Shown piece after piece: positions 17,190-26,465 of a DNA stretch of 64,000 bases. Where the stretch lies: contig JBNKIR010000048.1 of NCBI GenBank assembly GCA_050290785.1, positions 29,787 through 93,786 on the forward strand, in the 5' to 3' direction. This stretch comes from JAAGZL01 sp050290785 (GTDB lineage: Bacteria > Pseudomonadota > Gammaproteobacteria > Chromatiales > Chromatiaceae). How positions within the stretch are numbered: position 1 is the stretch's first letter; each line of letters opens with the position of its first letter. A program made the position numbers and the translations under genes. The notes beneath the pieces were generated by a model, which saw only the letters and a list, made by a program, of their open reading frames with translations, was not told where the DNA came from and did not search any database.

Positions 17190-18674
17190 ATGCCCACCCT
17201 AATACCAATAATAAAACTCATCATCGCCTTCTGTGCCGGGTCTGTCACGGTCCTGGCCTTTGCCCCTTTTGATCTCTATCTCCTGGCCATCATGGGCCCA
17301 GCCATACTGCTATGGCAGTTGTTGGATGCAGACCCGCGTACGGCCTTTCGTCTGGGCTGGTCTTTCGGTCTGGGTCTGTTGGGCGTGGGCGTGTTCTGGA
17401 TGCATCTAAGTATCGATCAGTTCGGCGGCGTAGGTCCGGTGCTGGCCATACTGGTCACCATGGCCTTCATATCCCTGATGGCCATTTACTATGGTCTTAT
17501 GGGTTGGCTGGGTGCGCGTATCTTTGAAAAGGCAACTTGGCCCGTTCGACTGATGGCATACGTATCTCTCTGGGTTCTGCTGGAGTGGATGCGCGGGTGG
17601 GTCCTGAGCGGATTTCCCTGGTTGGCCCTGGGCTATTCCCAGATCGAAACCCCTCTGCGAGGTTTTGCTCCCTTGCTTGGAGTGTATGTGGTGACGCTGG
17701 CGGTGCTCGTCTCTGCCGCCTGTCTGGTTGCCATGCTCAAGGGCCCAAGGGCTATGGTTGCGGCGATACTGCTCCTTTCCGTTCTTTGGGATGGTGGCTG
17801 GCTCCTAAGCCGAAATGAGTGGGGCAGACCTTCCGGCGATGGGATCGGGGTGAGTATTATCCAGGCCAATGTGGTACAGGGGTATAAATGGCAGCCGGAG
17901 GCGAGACAGCCCACCATAGATATCTATAGGTACCTGACGAACAAAGAGTGGAAGAGCGATCTCATCGTCTGGCCGGAGACGGCGATCCCGGATTATTTCA
18001 ATCGTCTGGAGGATGATCTATGGAAGGGTCTAGAAAAGGAGGCACAGAAGAACGGCAGTGATCTCTTGATCGGTATCGCGGTTTGGGAGGATAGCGGTGA
18101 ACGCTATTTCAATTCTGTCAGTTCCATAGGTTCCGTGCGTAACTCCTACTTCAAGCGGCATCTGGTGCCATTTGGTGAGTACATGCCCATGCGCTGGCTG
18201 CTGAAGCCCCTGATAGATTATCTGCACATCCCCATGTCGAATTTTTCACCGGGGGACGCAAAACAGCCCCTGATGCAGGTGCTGGGCCGTCAGGCCGGCG
18301 TCTCCATCTGTTATGAAGACGCATTCGGTGATGAGGTCATTCAGGCCATGCCGGACGCGGAGTTCCTGGTGAACCTAAGTAACGACGGCTGGTTCGGCGA
18401 CTCCATTGCCCTGCCGCAGCATCTGCAGATCGCTCGCATGCGCTCGCTCGAGACAGGACGCTATCAACTGCGTTCCACCAATACCGGAATATCTGCCATC
18501 ATCGGCTCCAAGGGCGAACTCCTCGCCACCTCACCGGTAAACCAAGAGTATGTGCTTCGGGGTGAGATCGTCCCCATGTCCGGTATGACGCCCTATGCCT
18601 GGGTGGGGAACTGGGGTGTGGTATTGGTGGCGCTGTTGGGTTTGGTGCTGGCGTTGCGGCGAGACCGTTCATAA
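17190..18674 (+). CDS. lnt: apolipoprotein N-acyltransferase
   Basis: The inner-membrane enzyme that adds the third acyl chain to lipoproteins before Lol sorting. The N-terminal roughly 200 residues form six or so membrane segments. A nitrilase-fold periplasmic domain follows with the triad glutamate in VWPETAIPDY, a lysine near RHLVPFGEYMP and the cysteine in VSICYEDAFGDE. A last membrane helix (WGVVLVALLGLVLAL) closes the 494 residues. It is the distal gene of the miaB operon and supports lipoproteins such as LpoA and the BON protein. Confidence 0.96.
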   Translation: MPTLIPIIKLIIAFCAGSVTVLAFAPFDLYLLAIMGPAILLWQLLDADPRTAFRLGWSFGLGLLGVGVFWMHLSIDQFGGVGPVLAILVTMAFISLMAIYYGLMGWLGARIFEKATWPVRLMAYVSLWVLLEWMRGWVLSGFPWLALGYSQIETPLRGFAPLLGVYVVTLAVLVSAACLVAMLKGPRAMVAAILLLSVLWDGGWLLSRNEWGRPSGDGIGVSIIQANVVQGYKWQPEARQPTIDIYRYLTNKEWKSDLIVWPETAIPDYFNRLEDDLWKGLEKEAQKNGSDLLIGIAVWEDSGERYFNSVSSIGSVRNSYFKRHLVPFGEYMPMRWLLKPLIDYLHIPMSNFSPGDAKQPLMQVLGRQAGVSICYEDAFGDEVIQAMPDAEFLVNLSNDGWFGDSIALPQHLQIARMRSLETGRYQLRSTNTGISAIIGSKGELLATSPVNQEYVLRGEIVPMSGMTPYAWVGNWGVVLVALLGLVLALRRDRS

Positions 18675-18682
18675 ACGATAGT

Positions 18683-21298
18683 CTAAACTTTGCCCAGATC
18701 CGGTGCGGGCCTGCCTATGTAGTAGCCCTGTGCAAAATCGATCCCGGCGCCGATGATCGCCTCCAACACCTCCTGGTCCTCCACATATTCACCGATGGTC
18801 TTCATCCCCAGATCGTGGGCCAGCATGGAGATGCTCTGTACAAATGCGAGGTCACGCCGGTCGTTGGTAATGTTGGCGATGAAGTCGCCCTCGATCTTGA
18901 CGTAATCCACCGGGAAACGCTTCAGATAGTGGAAGGATGAGAAACCTGAGCCGAAATCATCGATGGCGAACTTGAACCCTTCCAGGTGCAGCCTGGTCAC
19001 AAATTTCTCCAGCAGTCCGATATTGCGTACCGTATCCCGCTCCGTCAACTCAAACACGATCTGGGACGGGTTTATCTCATACTTATTCATGAGATAGCTG
19101 ATGTTCTCGAAGAACTCTTTCAGCACCAGCGCCTTGGGCGATAGATTGATAAAGAGCAGTCCGTTGTAGCCGGTCTCAACGCTCTGCCTGAGGGCCTTCT
19201 CCATGATCTGCATGTCCATGCGATGAATGATCCCCAGGCGCTCAGCCACCTCAATAAAATCACCTGCACTGATGATAGTGCCGTCTGGTTGCCTTACCCT
19301 GCTCAGTACCTCGTAGGCAAATGGCCTGCTGTCCGCAGAAACGACAATGGGTTGAAAATAGGGGACGAGCCAGTCCTCGTCCAGTGCCTGCTGTACCAGG
19401 TTACTCTTGACGCCCAGCTCACGGATGGTCTCCAGGACATCCGCCTCGTCCGGGATGGCCAGGCGGTGTTTCCCTTCGGATTTGGCCTTGTACATCATGT
19501 GGTCGGCAAACAGGAAAAGATCCGGGCCATTATCTGCATGTTCCGGATAGACCGCCACACCGATAGATGCAGTTGCGTGTACCTCATCACCCTGTTGCGT
19601 GGTGTGCACTACTGTGTCACAGGCGTCCAGCACCCGCTTGGCAGATATATATGGGTCGGAATCCTCAATCTCGCTGATCATGATGACGAATTCATCCCCG
19701 CCATAGCGCGAGAACACGTCGCCGGTACGCAGGGTGTTTTTTATGGTGGTGGCGAAATTCTGCAGGAAGCGGTCGCCCACCTGGTGGCCGTGGGTGTCGT
19801 TGATGGACTTGAAGTTGTCCAGGTCGATTACCAGCAGGGCAAAACGGTGGTTGTGGCGGCCGGCCCGGCCGATCTCATACTCCAGCAACTCCCTGAAAAC
19901 ACGTTGGTTGTACAGGTTGGTGAGTGGATCACGCGTGGCGTAATACTCCAACTCCCTGGTGTACTTGGAGATGGCCTTTACCGATCCGACCACGTTCAGC
20001 AGGGTGGAAAGGACACTGTCGACCACCAGGGAGCGCATGGGGTCGCGTTCTGTGCTGGAGTGCAGGCCTACACCGACGATGCCGCCGATCTTCGGCCGCT
20101 CCACCACCAGGGTCTTGGATTGCATCTCAAGGTCATCCGGTATAAATGTGACCATGGGGGCGGATGGATCGGATATGTGGTGATGGACGTTATCGAAGAC
20201 CACATCAGTGAAACGTCCGCTCTCCTGGATGATTCGGATGGCATGGGTTTCGAATTCAATCTTTGTCCTCTCATCTGGTGGGGAGGTCCAGAATATCTCC
20301 AGGTCCAGGGACTCATCACCTACCTTAAAGACCGAAAAGAGGGTGTAGCTGGGTATGACCTGATTGATCTCCACCAGCAGTCGTTTCACATACTCCTGCC
20401 AATCACGTACGACATCAGAGGTGATGACAAAGCGTTCCAGCAGCCGGATCTCGAACTCCAGCAGATCCTTATCCACCGCGATATGCCGCAACTGTTCGGC
20501 GAGTTCGGCGATCCCTTCACGCAGCTTCTCCAGCTCCTTGAATTTGAGTGGTGGTATCTCATGTTTCAGATCGCGCAGATCGCTCAGACTGCCCATATTG
20601 GTTACATAGTGGCGCAGCTTTTCTATAGGACGTTCGATCTTGCGGGTGATATATAGGGCGACCAGAAATGCGGCCAGTATGGGCATGGGTGCGATCAGCA
20701 ACAGGATTTGCATGAATTTGTCCCTGGCCCGTTGCAGGATGGGTACTAGATTTTGTGTCAGCTCGATTATGCCCAGCACATCCCCCTTCCTGGCATTGAT
20801 ATGGCATTTCAGGCAGCGCTCTTCCGCCCGCAGGGGGAACAGCTCCCGGTTAATATCGTCCGAGTGGGTCTGCAGTCGCAGGCCGGAGCCAAAAACCGTT
20901 CGGATATCCTGGTCCATGGGCGGCTGCTCTATAGTGCCAAACAGCTGTTCTACCTTCGGCCCCCGATAGATCTCAATACTGTAGCCGGTATCTGAGGTGC
21001 TCTCCCTGAGGGATTGCAGAAAGCTCTCCACGTCCTGACGTGACCAGCCGCGGCTCATTACCTGGTACATGGAGTTGAAGGTTTGCTGCGAAATCAGCTC
21101 AGATACCACTCTGGCATCCTGTTGCACCATACCATGATAGACGCTGGATATGATGAAGTAGCTGATGAGAAAAATCAGCGAGGAAACGCCGAGCGCCACC
21201 ACCAGAAGAAAGCTTTTCAGGGTCTTGGGTGATTTTGCCGCAGGCAGTGGTTTGTATGAGCTCTCTGGCGCCGGGATAATATTCTTCTCCATGTCCAT
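18683..21298 (-). CDS. membrane GGDEF/EAL protein with periplasmic CxxCH heme motif
   Basis: An 871-residue c-di-GMP enzyme. Visible in order: a membrane helix at about 30-52; a periplasmic domain with a single c-type heme motif CLKCH at 162-166 (DUF3365/Tll0287-like); a second helix near 195-215; HAMP; a GAF-like linker; GGDEF at 533-537 with an RTGD inhibitory site just before it; and an EAL domain. In the EAL domain the signature is EVL (663-665), although ELTERD, DDFGSG and K in YVKIEGDF are kept. It probably senses redox or a small gas. Which activity dominates is not certain. It is convergent with lnt, with eight bases between stops. Confidence 0.92.
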   Translation of the reverse strand: MDMEKNIIPAPESSYKPLPAAKSPKTLKSFLLVVALGVSSLIFLISYFIISSVYHGMVQQDARVVSELISQQTFNSMYQVMSRGWSRQDVESFLQSLRESTSDTGYSIEIYRGPKVEQLFGTIEQPPMDQDIRTVFGSGLRLQTHSDDINRELFPLRAEERCLKCHINARKGDVLGIIELTQNLVPILQRARDKFMQILLLIAPMPILAAFLVALYITRKIERPIEKLRHYVTNMGSLSDLRDLKHEIPPLKFKELEKLREGIAELAEQLRHIAVDKDLLEFEIRLLERFVITSDVVRDWQEYVKRLLVEINQVIPSYTLFSVFKVGDESLDLEIFWTSPPDERTKIEFETHAIRIIQESGRFTDVVFDNVHHHISDPSAPMVTFIPDDLEMQSKTLVVERPKIGGIVGVGLHSSTERDPMRSLVVDSVLSTLLNVVGSVKAISKYTRELEYYATRDPLTNLYNQRVFRELLEYEIGRAGRHNHRFALLVIDLDNFKSINDTHGHQVGDRFLQNFATTIKNTLRTGDVFSRYGGDEFVIMISEIEDSDPYISAKRVLDACDTVVHTTQQGDEVHATASIGVAVYPEHADNGPDLFLFADHMMYKAKSEGKHRLAIPDEADVLETIRELGVKSNLVQQALDEDWLVPYFQPIVVSADSRPFAYEVLSRVRQPDGTIISAGDFIEVAERLGIIHRMDMQIMEKALRQSVETGYNGLLFINLSPKALVLKEFFENISYLMNKYEINPSQIVFELTERDTVRNIGLLEKFVTRLHLEGFKFAIDDFGSGFSSFHYLKRFPVDYVKIEGDFIANITNDRRDLAFVQSISMLAHDLGMKTIGEYVEDQEVLEAIIGAGIDFAQGYYIGRPAPDLGKV

Positions 21299-21367
21299 GG
21301 TTTGCGTCCGGGAGAAGAAATTCTTTAGTGGAAGATCGGACAGGTTACCCCATAAGCCATCTTCGGT

Positions 21368-22222
21368 TTAGCCTGGATTGTCCTTTTTGCTGATGCCGAT
21401 GATGTTGGGTATGGGCCATGCGCCCAGGTTTCTCTCCTGACTCAGGTAGAGCGGGTCTATGCTGTTGTTCAGCTCTTTGGTATAGCTGGGGTGGTTGATA
21501 TATAGCTGGGCCTCTCTGCCCCCTTCCAGGTGCTGGGCGGCAGCCAGGTCCAGGGGTAGTGAGAGCAGCGCCTCGTTGAAGTCGTGCATGGATAACAGGC
21601 CACTGGAGTAGATCAGCAGGGTGCGTCCATGTTTATCTTCACCCAGGGCCGCTTCGTTCCAGCGTCTGTTCTGCTGGTTCCAGCGGTTCAGACCTGGACG
21701 CTTGATCAGGCGCAGGTTCTGCACCACCTGTTTATAGTTCTTTTTGATCTGTTCGAAATCCACGTCCTGTTCATCCAGGTCGAAGATCCTGAAGGGCGGA
21801 TCTCCTGGGTTGTGGGGTGAGAATGCGGCCAGAGATTGGTAGCTGGCAACCCTTCGTCCCTGGATCTCTTCTCCGGACTGCATATAGCCGACATGTGTGG
21901 ACATGTCGGGTAGATGCATGCCTGCATTGATCGCTGCAATGAGTTTATGGCGGCGACTCCACTCCTTGGTGGTTATGCCCTTCGCATAGCCAAGCTGCTT
22001 TATGGAGTAGAGCCTGATATCCCAGAGTTTCGGATCTATGCGTAGTACGGTTATTTCGCTGCTGTTGAACAGAGAGGTGGGATTGTTGTGGAATACACCC
22101 AGCTCCATGCCAGGCTCCAGTGTCTTCCATGGGGCTGCAGCCATGCCCGGAACGGTATATAAGGATAGTATCAGCAGTAGTGACAGGCAGTTTTTGTAAA
22201 TGAGGCTCGGCAGTGCTGGCAT
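21368..22222 (-). CDS. secreted phosphodiester glycosidase (NAGPA/DUF2233)-like protein
   Basis: A 284-residue protein with a signal peptide (NCLSLLLILSLYTVPGMAAA). The core fits the NAGPA-like family: ITVLRIDPKLWDIRLYS, an AAINAGMHLPDMSTHVGYM segment, and LLIYSSGLL late in the chain. It is predicted to be periplasmic or lipid-exported. ATG 22222 is chosen; the frame is open for a further 172 codons upstream, but that stretch is the antisense of nhaD. Substrate unknown. Confidence 0.8.
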   Translation of the reverse strand: MPALPSLIYKNCLSLLLILSLYTVPGMAAAPWKTLEPGMELGVFHNNPTSLFNSSEITVLRIDPKLWDIRLYSIKQLGYAKGITTKEWSRRHKLIAAINAGMHLPDMSTHVGYMQSGEEIQGRRVASYQSLAAFSPHNPGDPPFRIFDLDEQDVDFEQIKKNYKQVVQNLRLIKRPGLNRWNQQNRRWNEAALGEDKHGRTLLIYSSGLLSMHDFNEALLSLPLDLAAAQHLEGGREAQLYINHPSYTKELNNSIDPLYLSQERNLGAWPIPNIIGISKKDNPG

Positions 22223-22291
22223 GGATACTCTTCTGTCCGTTCGATATGGAATAGCTAGGATTTTAGATGCTAGCAACGACCGTGAAAAGAG

Positions 22292-22307
22292 ATCCTGTTC
22301 ACAGGAT
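22292..22307 (-). terminator. weak hairpin after nhaD
   Basis: ATCCTG-TTCA-CAGGAT forms a six-pair hairpin 28 bases beyond the nhaD stop. Read in the nhaD direction it is followed by CTCTTTTC. The stem is short and the T-run interrupted, so termination would be partial; readthrough into the glycosidase-like gene is possible. Confidence 0.35.
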
Positions 22308-22335
22308 AAAGGGTGTCGGCAGCAGAACTCTTTGC

Positions 22336-23805
22336 CTAGATCGTCGGGCTCAGCCAGATATGGACCAGTATGGAGGCGACATATCCCAGGGCTATGGCCG
22401 GGGTCCATTTCAGATGACCAAAGAAGGTGTACCTGCCTCTGGCCTGCCCCATCAGGGCTACACCTGCGGCGGAGCCTATTGAAAGCAGCGATCCACCCAC
22501 GCCTGCGGTCAGGGTCACCAGCAGCCACTGGTCCAGAGACATATCCGGCATCATGGTCAGGACCGCGAACATGACCGGGATGTTGTCCACGATCGCTGAG
22601 AGAAGTCCTACCAGGATATTGGCGTTGGTTACGCCCATGTCGATATACATGATCTTGGAGGCCAGACCCAGATACCCGATGAACCCCAGACCGCCTACAC
22701 AGAGCACTACCCCGTAGAAGAACAGCAAGGTGTCCCATTCGGCGCGCGCTACCTTGGCGAACACATCGAATGCCACCACATCACCCATCTGACCGGCATG
22801 TTCTATCTCCTCGGCCTTGTATTCATACTTGTGGTAGGTGCGGTTCAGGTAGTATCCGAACAGTTGCAGATAGGATAGTCCGGTGAGCATGCCTATTACC
22901 GGCGGCAGATGCAGGAAGTTGTGGAAACTGACGGCGGTTATGATGGTAACAAGGAACAGGAATACGATCCTTTTGGCGCCACGCTTCATGACTACGGTGT
23001 CACCCCCGCCGTTGGGCTTCTCATTCGGTACGGCAAAGTTCATGAGTATGGCCGGAGTTATCCAGTTAACCAGCGATGGGATGAACAGCTTGAAAAAGGA
23101 CCAGAAGTCCACCATGCCCTGAGGCGTCTCAATCGCCTTTTGCCATACCATGAGGGTGGTGATGTCGCCGAAGGGACTGAACGCGCCGCCTGCGTTGGCA
23201 GCAACCACGATGTTGATGCAGGCCAGAAGCACAAACTTGGTGTTGTAACCACCTACGGCCATGATCACCGCGCACATCAAGAGTGCGGTGGTCAGGTTGT
23301 CCGCAATCGGTGAGATCATGAAAGAGAGCAGGCCGGTGATCCAGAACAGTTTTCTGAAACCGAAGCCCTTGAGGACCAGCCAGGAACGTAGTGCTTCGAA
23401 GACATTACGTTCATCCATGGCGTTGATGTAGGTCATGGCAACCAGCAGGAAGAGCATGAGTTCGGCATACTCAAGCAGATTATGGCGTACCGCCGCCTCC
23501 GCCTCATGCGTAAGTCCGTTTCCGGCGTAGACCAGCGCGATCATGCCCCAGATGATGCCGGCCGCCAGTATTACAGGTTTGGACTTGCGCAGATGGGTAA
23601 ACTCTTCCGCCATCACCAGAAGATAGGCGAAACCGAAGATCAGCAGTGCCACATAACCAACTGTGTGGGTGGTCAGGTCGATGCGGGGTCCTTCGCCGGT
23701 TGCGGAGGCCAGGGCCATCTCCGGCAACATAAAGCAGAGTAGTGTCAGTGCCTTGAAAAACTGTTTCACGGAATGATCGCTCCCCATAGATAACTCTTTA
23801 CTCAT
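22336..23805 (-). CDS. nhaD: Na+/H+ antiporter, NhaD type
   Basis: A 489-residue inner-membrane antiporter of the NhaD/ion-transporter superfamily. It has an N-terminal signal-like helix and about 12 hydrophobic segments. Family-typical stretches include SPIADNLTTALLMCAVIMAVGG, NAGGAFSPFGDITTLMVWQ and SAIVDNIPVMFAVLTMMPDM, where polar residues sit in broken helices. It expels sodium using the proton gradient, in keeping with the Rnf complex and compatible-solute gene elsewhere in the window. A structured leader lies upstream. Confidence 0.94.
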   Translation of the reverse strand: MSKELSMGSDHSVKQFFKALTLLCFMLPEMALASATGEGPRIDLTTHTVGYVALLIFGFAYLLVMAEEFTHLRKSKPVILAAGIIWGMIALVYAGNGLTHEAEAAVRHNLLEYAELMLFLLVAMTYINAMDERNVFEALRSWLVLKGFGFRKLFWITGLLSFMISPIADNLTTALLMCAVIMAVGGYNTKFVLLACINIVVAANAGGAFSPFGDITTLMVWQKAIETPQGMVDFWSFFKLFIPSLVNWITPAILMNFAVPNEKPNGGGDTVVMKRGAKRIVFLFLVTIITAVSFHNFLHLPPVIGMLTGLSYLQLFGYYLNRTYHKYEYKAEEIEHAGQMGDVVAFDVFAKVARAEWDTLLFFYGVVLCVGGLGFIGYLGLASKIMYIDMGVTNANILVGLLSAIVDNIPVMFAVLTMMPDMSLDQWLLVTLTAGVGGSLLSIGSAAGVALMGQARGRYTFFGHLKWTPAIALGYVASILVHIWLSPTI

Positions 23806-23837
23806 ATTTTTTTGTGTCAGTCCAGCCCGATGCGATT

Positions 23838-23892
23838 ACGTGCAGTATTTAGTGGTGCACGTCCGGTTTCATCCAGGCGTTCCCGCGCCTGG
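23838..23892 (-). promoter_or_regulatory. two-hairpin leader upstream of nhaD
   Basis: In the untranslated region before nhaD (ATG at 23805), two perfect stems occur in series. One is CCAGGCG with its complement at 23873-23892 (six-base loop); the other is ACGTGCA with its complement at 23838-23862 (11-base loop). The leader ends about 33 bases before the start codon. Such paired stems near the start of a sodium antiporter gene would suit a regulatory RNA. No riboswitch class was recognised by eye. Confidence 0.4.
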
Positions 23893-24037
23893 GATACCTG
23901 TTTGCATGGCTGTTAAATTAACATATTTTCCGGATGTTACATGATCTGGAGCAGAAATATTAACTAAATTTTATATTTCTGGTAATTGACATTGCTCATG
24001 GAATATTTGGCTCTGTCTGCCCCCGGAAGTATTCCGG

Positions 24038-25432
24038 TTACTCTCTGCTTGCGGGAAAGACCTTTCCTGGATTCAGGATGCCGGTGGGATCGAATTGTTT
24101 CTTGATATTAATCATAAGGCCAAGTGTGACCGGGTCGATTTCACGCCCTATATAGTCTCTCTTTTCCAGACCTACGCCGTGTTCACCGGAGAGGGTACCG
24201 CCCAGACCCAGGACCAGATCGAATGCCGCATCCAGACACGCATAGGCCTGTTGCATTTTTTCAGGATCTTTCGGATCGACCAAAAGATTCACATGGATAT
24301 TGCCGTTACCGGCATGGCCAAAGTTTACGATCTGTATCCCGCTCTCTTCAGACAATCTGCTAAGGCCGTCGATGAGTTCAGGAATGCGGGATACCGGCAC
24401 CACCACGTCTTCATTGATCTTTTTGGGGGCAATCCTGCGCAGGGCCGGGGATAGTGACTGGCGTGCCTTCCAGAGCTGATCCGTCTCTTCTTGGGTCTTG
24501 GCGGTAAGCAGGCCGATCAGTCCTGGGTTACGGGCTGCCGCCGCTACCGCTTCGGCCGATCGGTCTATGCAGTGTCTGGGACCATCCACCTCGATCATAA
24601 GCAGTGCGCCCGCCTCCGTCTCCAGGTCGGGACCGGATGAGCCTCTGATCAGATCCAGTGCCGCACCGTCCATGAACTCCAGGGCACATGGGGTCACCCC
24701 CTGTGCCATTATGGCGGAAACTGCCTGTGCGGCTGAGTGTATGTCGCGGTAGCTGGCACGTATGGTCTGTTTGGTTTCTGCTATGGGTGTGAGTTTAAGG
24801 GTGGCCTCTGTGATTATGGCCAGGGTGCCTTCTGAGCCGATCAGCAGTCGGGTGAGGTCATAACCCACTACCCCCTTGCTGGTCATCACTCCGGTGCGTA
24901 TCTCCTCGCCACTGCCGGTAACGGCGCGGAGTCCCAGGGTGTTCTCTCTGGGGGTACCATATTTTACCGCCCTTGGTCCGGCCGAGTTGTAGGCCAGGTT
25001 GCCGCCGATGGTGCAGACGGCAGCACTGGATGGGTCCGGCGCCCAGAAATATCCATATTCCCTTGCCGCCTCCTGTAGTGCCTGGTTGGTTAGCCCTGGT
25101 TCTACTATGGCGATTCGGTTATCCGGGTCAATCTTGAGTATGCGGTTCATGCGCTCCAGTGAGAGCACGATTCCGCCCAGGTCCGGGACGGTAGCGCCTG
25201 TAGTGCCGGTGCCGCGTCCGCGTGCTATGAGGTTGATCTTATCTCTTTGGCAGACCCTTACCAGGGATTTGATCTGCTCATGCTCCGTGGCGAAGACAAC
25301 GGCCTGCGGTATGGCCTGGCGGCGGCTGTTGTCGTAGCCGTAGGGTAGGCAGTCACCCGGATCGGTCAGGATGGAATCCCGGCCAACAATTTTACCGATC
25401 TCGGCGACGATCCCGGGCGAGAGCGGCTCCAC
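24038..25432 (-). CDS. FAD-binding 2-hydroxyacid dehydrogenase (GlcD/D-lactate dehydrogenase-like)
   Basis: A 464-residue flavoenzyme of the glycolate oxidase GlcD / D-lactate dehydrogenase family. The FAD_binding_4 domain has RGRGTGTTGATVPDLGG (about 71-87) and NLAYNSAGPRAVKYGTPREN. The FAD-oxidase C-terminal domain has the histidine motifs NFGHAGNGNIHVN and SGEHGVGLEKRDYIG. It oxidises a D-2-hydroxyacid, probably feeding electrons to the chain. No glcE or glcF homologue is adjacent, so a single-subunit D-lactate dehydrogenase is the better guess. Confidence 0.9.
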   Translation of the reverse strand: MEPLSPGIVAEIGKIVGRDSILTDPGDCLPYGYDNSRRQAIPQAVVFATEHEQIKSLVRVCQRDKINLIARGRGTGTTGATVPDLGGIVLSLERMNRILKIDPDNRIAIVEPGLTNQALQEAAREYGYFWAPDPSSAAVCTIGGNLAYNSAGPRAVKYGTPRENTLGLRAVTGSGEEIRTGVMTSKGVVGYDLTRLLIGSEGTLAIITEATLKLTPIAETKQTIRASYRDIHSAAQAVSAIMAQGVTPCALEFMDGAALDLIRGSSGPDLETEAGALLMIEVDGPRHCIDRSAEAVAAAARNPGLIGLLTAKTQEETDQLWKARQSLSPALRRIAPKKINEDVVVPVSRIPELIDGLSRLSEESGIQIVNFGHAGNGNIHVNLLVDPKDPEKMQQAYACLDAAFDLVLGLGGTLSGEHGVGLEKRDYIGREIDPVTLGLMINIKKQFDPTGILNPGKVFPASRE

Positions 25433-25437
25433 CTGAT

Positions 25438-26022
25438 TTACCGGTATTCGAAGATCTTGACCACGCGTCTGACCCCGGAGACATAACGCACCTTCTGCAC
25501 CACCTCCGCTGCCTCCTGCTCGGAAACTATGCCCATGAGGTAGACATTGCCCTGGTCAGTGACCACCTTGACCCTGGTCGGATCGAAGCCCGGCAGTTTT
25601 ACTTCAAACAACTTGATCTTTACCTTGGATGTTATGTAGGTGTCTTTGCCTTGTTCGGTCATGGATGCGGATGGGCCGATCTTGATCTCATCCACCACCC
25701 GTTTAACCTCGGCGATTCTGCGGATCTTCTCTATATAACGCTGGCGATACTGTTCGGTTTCGGCCTGACCGGTAAGCAGGACCACCTTGTTGTAGCTGGT
25801 GGCGCTGATATTTGTATGTTTATACAGGTCGTCTTCCTGTGCGCCGAGATGCAGTGCCTTGAGTTCAATGTTCTGGTCTTCCACGGCTGCGCCGACAGAG
25901 CGTCGGTCGTGGACCACTGAGGCCCCGGTGGCGGCGCCTCCAACTACGGCGGGGGCGCATCCGTATAGTAGGGTTATGCCCAGCAGGGTTGCGATGATAG
26001 CCAGAGGTTTAACCAGTCTCAT
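25438..26022 (-). CDS. BON-domain outer-membrane lipoprotein (DolP/YraP-like)
   Basis: A 194-residue lipoprotein with the lipobox LLYGC (Cys near residue 22) and two BON domains, NKVVLLTGQAETEQYRQRY and GNVYLMGIVSEQEAAEVVQKV. E. coli DolP maintains outer-membrane integrity. The position after yraN in the lpoA cluster matches the E. coli yraP locus, where diaA lies between; no diaA is seen here. It is five bases upstream of the GlcD-like gene. Confidence 0.88.
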   Translation of the reverse strand: MRLVKPLAIIATLLGITLLYGCAPAVVGGAATGASVVHDRRSVGAAVEDQNIELKALHLGAQEDDLYKHTNISATSYNKVVLLTGQAETEQYRQRYIEKIRRIAEVKRVVDEIKIGPSASMTEQGKDTYITSKVKIKLFEVKLPGFDPTRVKVVTDQGNVYLMGIVSEQEAAEVVQKVRYVSGVRRVVKIFEYR

Positions 26023-26053
26023 ATTCTTCTCCGTCTGTAGTTGCTTCTGTATC

Positions 26054-26455
26054 TTAATCGGCTTCGGCCTGAAATGCGTCTTTAATCCACTCTATGTCTG
26101 GATTGTACTGCCCTGTAATGGTTATTACATCAAATCTGCAAGAGTTGTCCCCGTATAGTTTCTCATTTTGCAGATAATATTCGGCAGTAGTCAGCAAGCG
26201 GCGCTGTTTTTGTCGGGTCACGCTTTCTGCTGCCGATCCGTAAACGGTGTTCTTGCGATAACGGACCTCAATGAATACCAGAAAGTTTCCGTCACGCATG
26301 ATCAGATCGATCTCCCCCCTGCGACATCCGTAGTTGCGGGAGATCAGCTCCAGGCCCCTCTGCTCCAGATATCCTTGCGCCAGACGCTCTGCATCCTGTC
26401 CTACCTCCCGGGTTGTGTTGCCTTTCGACCAATTCCTTTTAAGCCATCCATGCAT
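26054..26455 (-). CDS. yraN: YraN family protein (UPF0102)
   Basis: A 133-residue protein with the endonuclease-like fold pattern G..AE..A..YL...G...I..NY.CR.GEIDLI..D....VFIEVRYR (GEIDLI near residues 47-52). The D and E-x-(K/R) layout is that of restriction-like nucleases, but the biological role is unsettled. It follows lpoA by ten bases, the order found in E. coli. Confidence 0.93.
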   Translation of the reverse strand: MHGWLKRNWSKGNTTREVGQDAERLAQGYLEQRGLELISRNYGCRRGEIDLIMRDGNFLVFIEVRYRKNTVYGSAAESVTRQKQRRLLTTAEYYLQNEKLYGDNSCRFDVITITGQYNPDIEWIKDAFQAEAD

Positions 26456-26465
26456 GATATCTTAG

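Noticed and set aside
19223..20656. 477-codon open frame on the plus strand
   Set aside because: It is antisense to the GGDEF/EAL gene, whose domains are unmistakable; the translation shows no family features and no ribosome site.
22223..22738. 172-codon N-terminal extension of the phosphodiester-glycosidase-like protein
   Set aside because: The extension is antisense to nhaD; the signal peptide right after ATG 22222 marks the real start.
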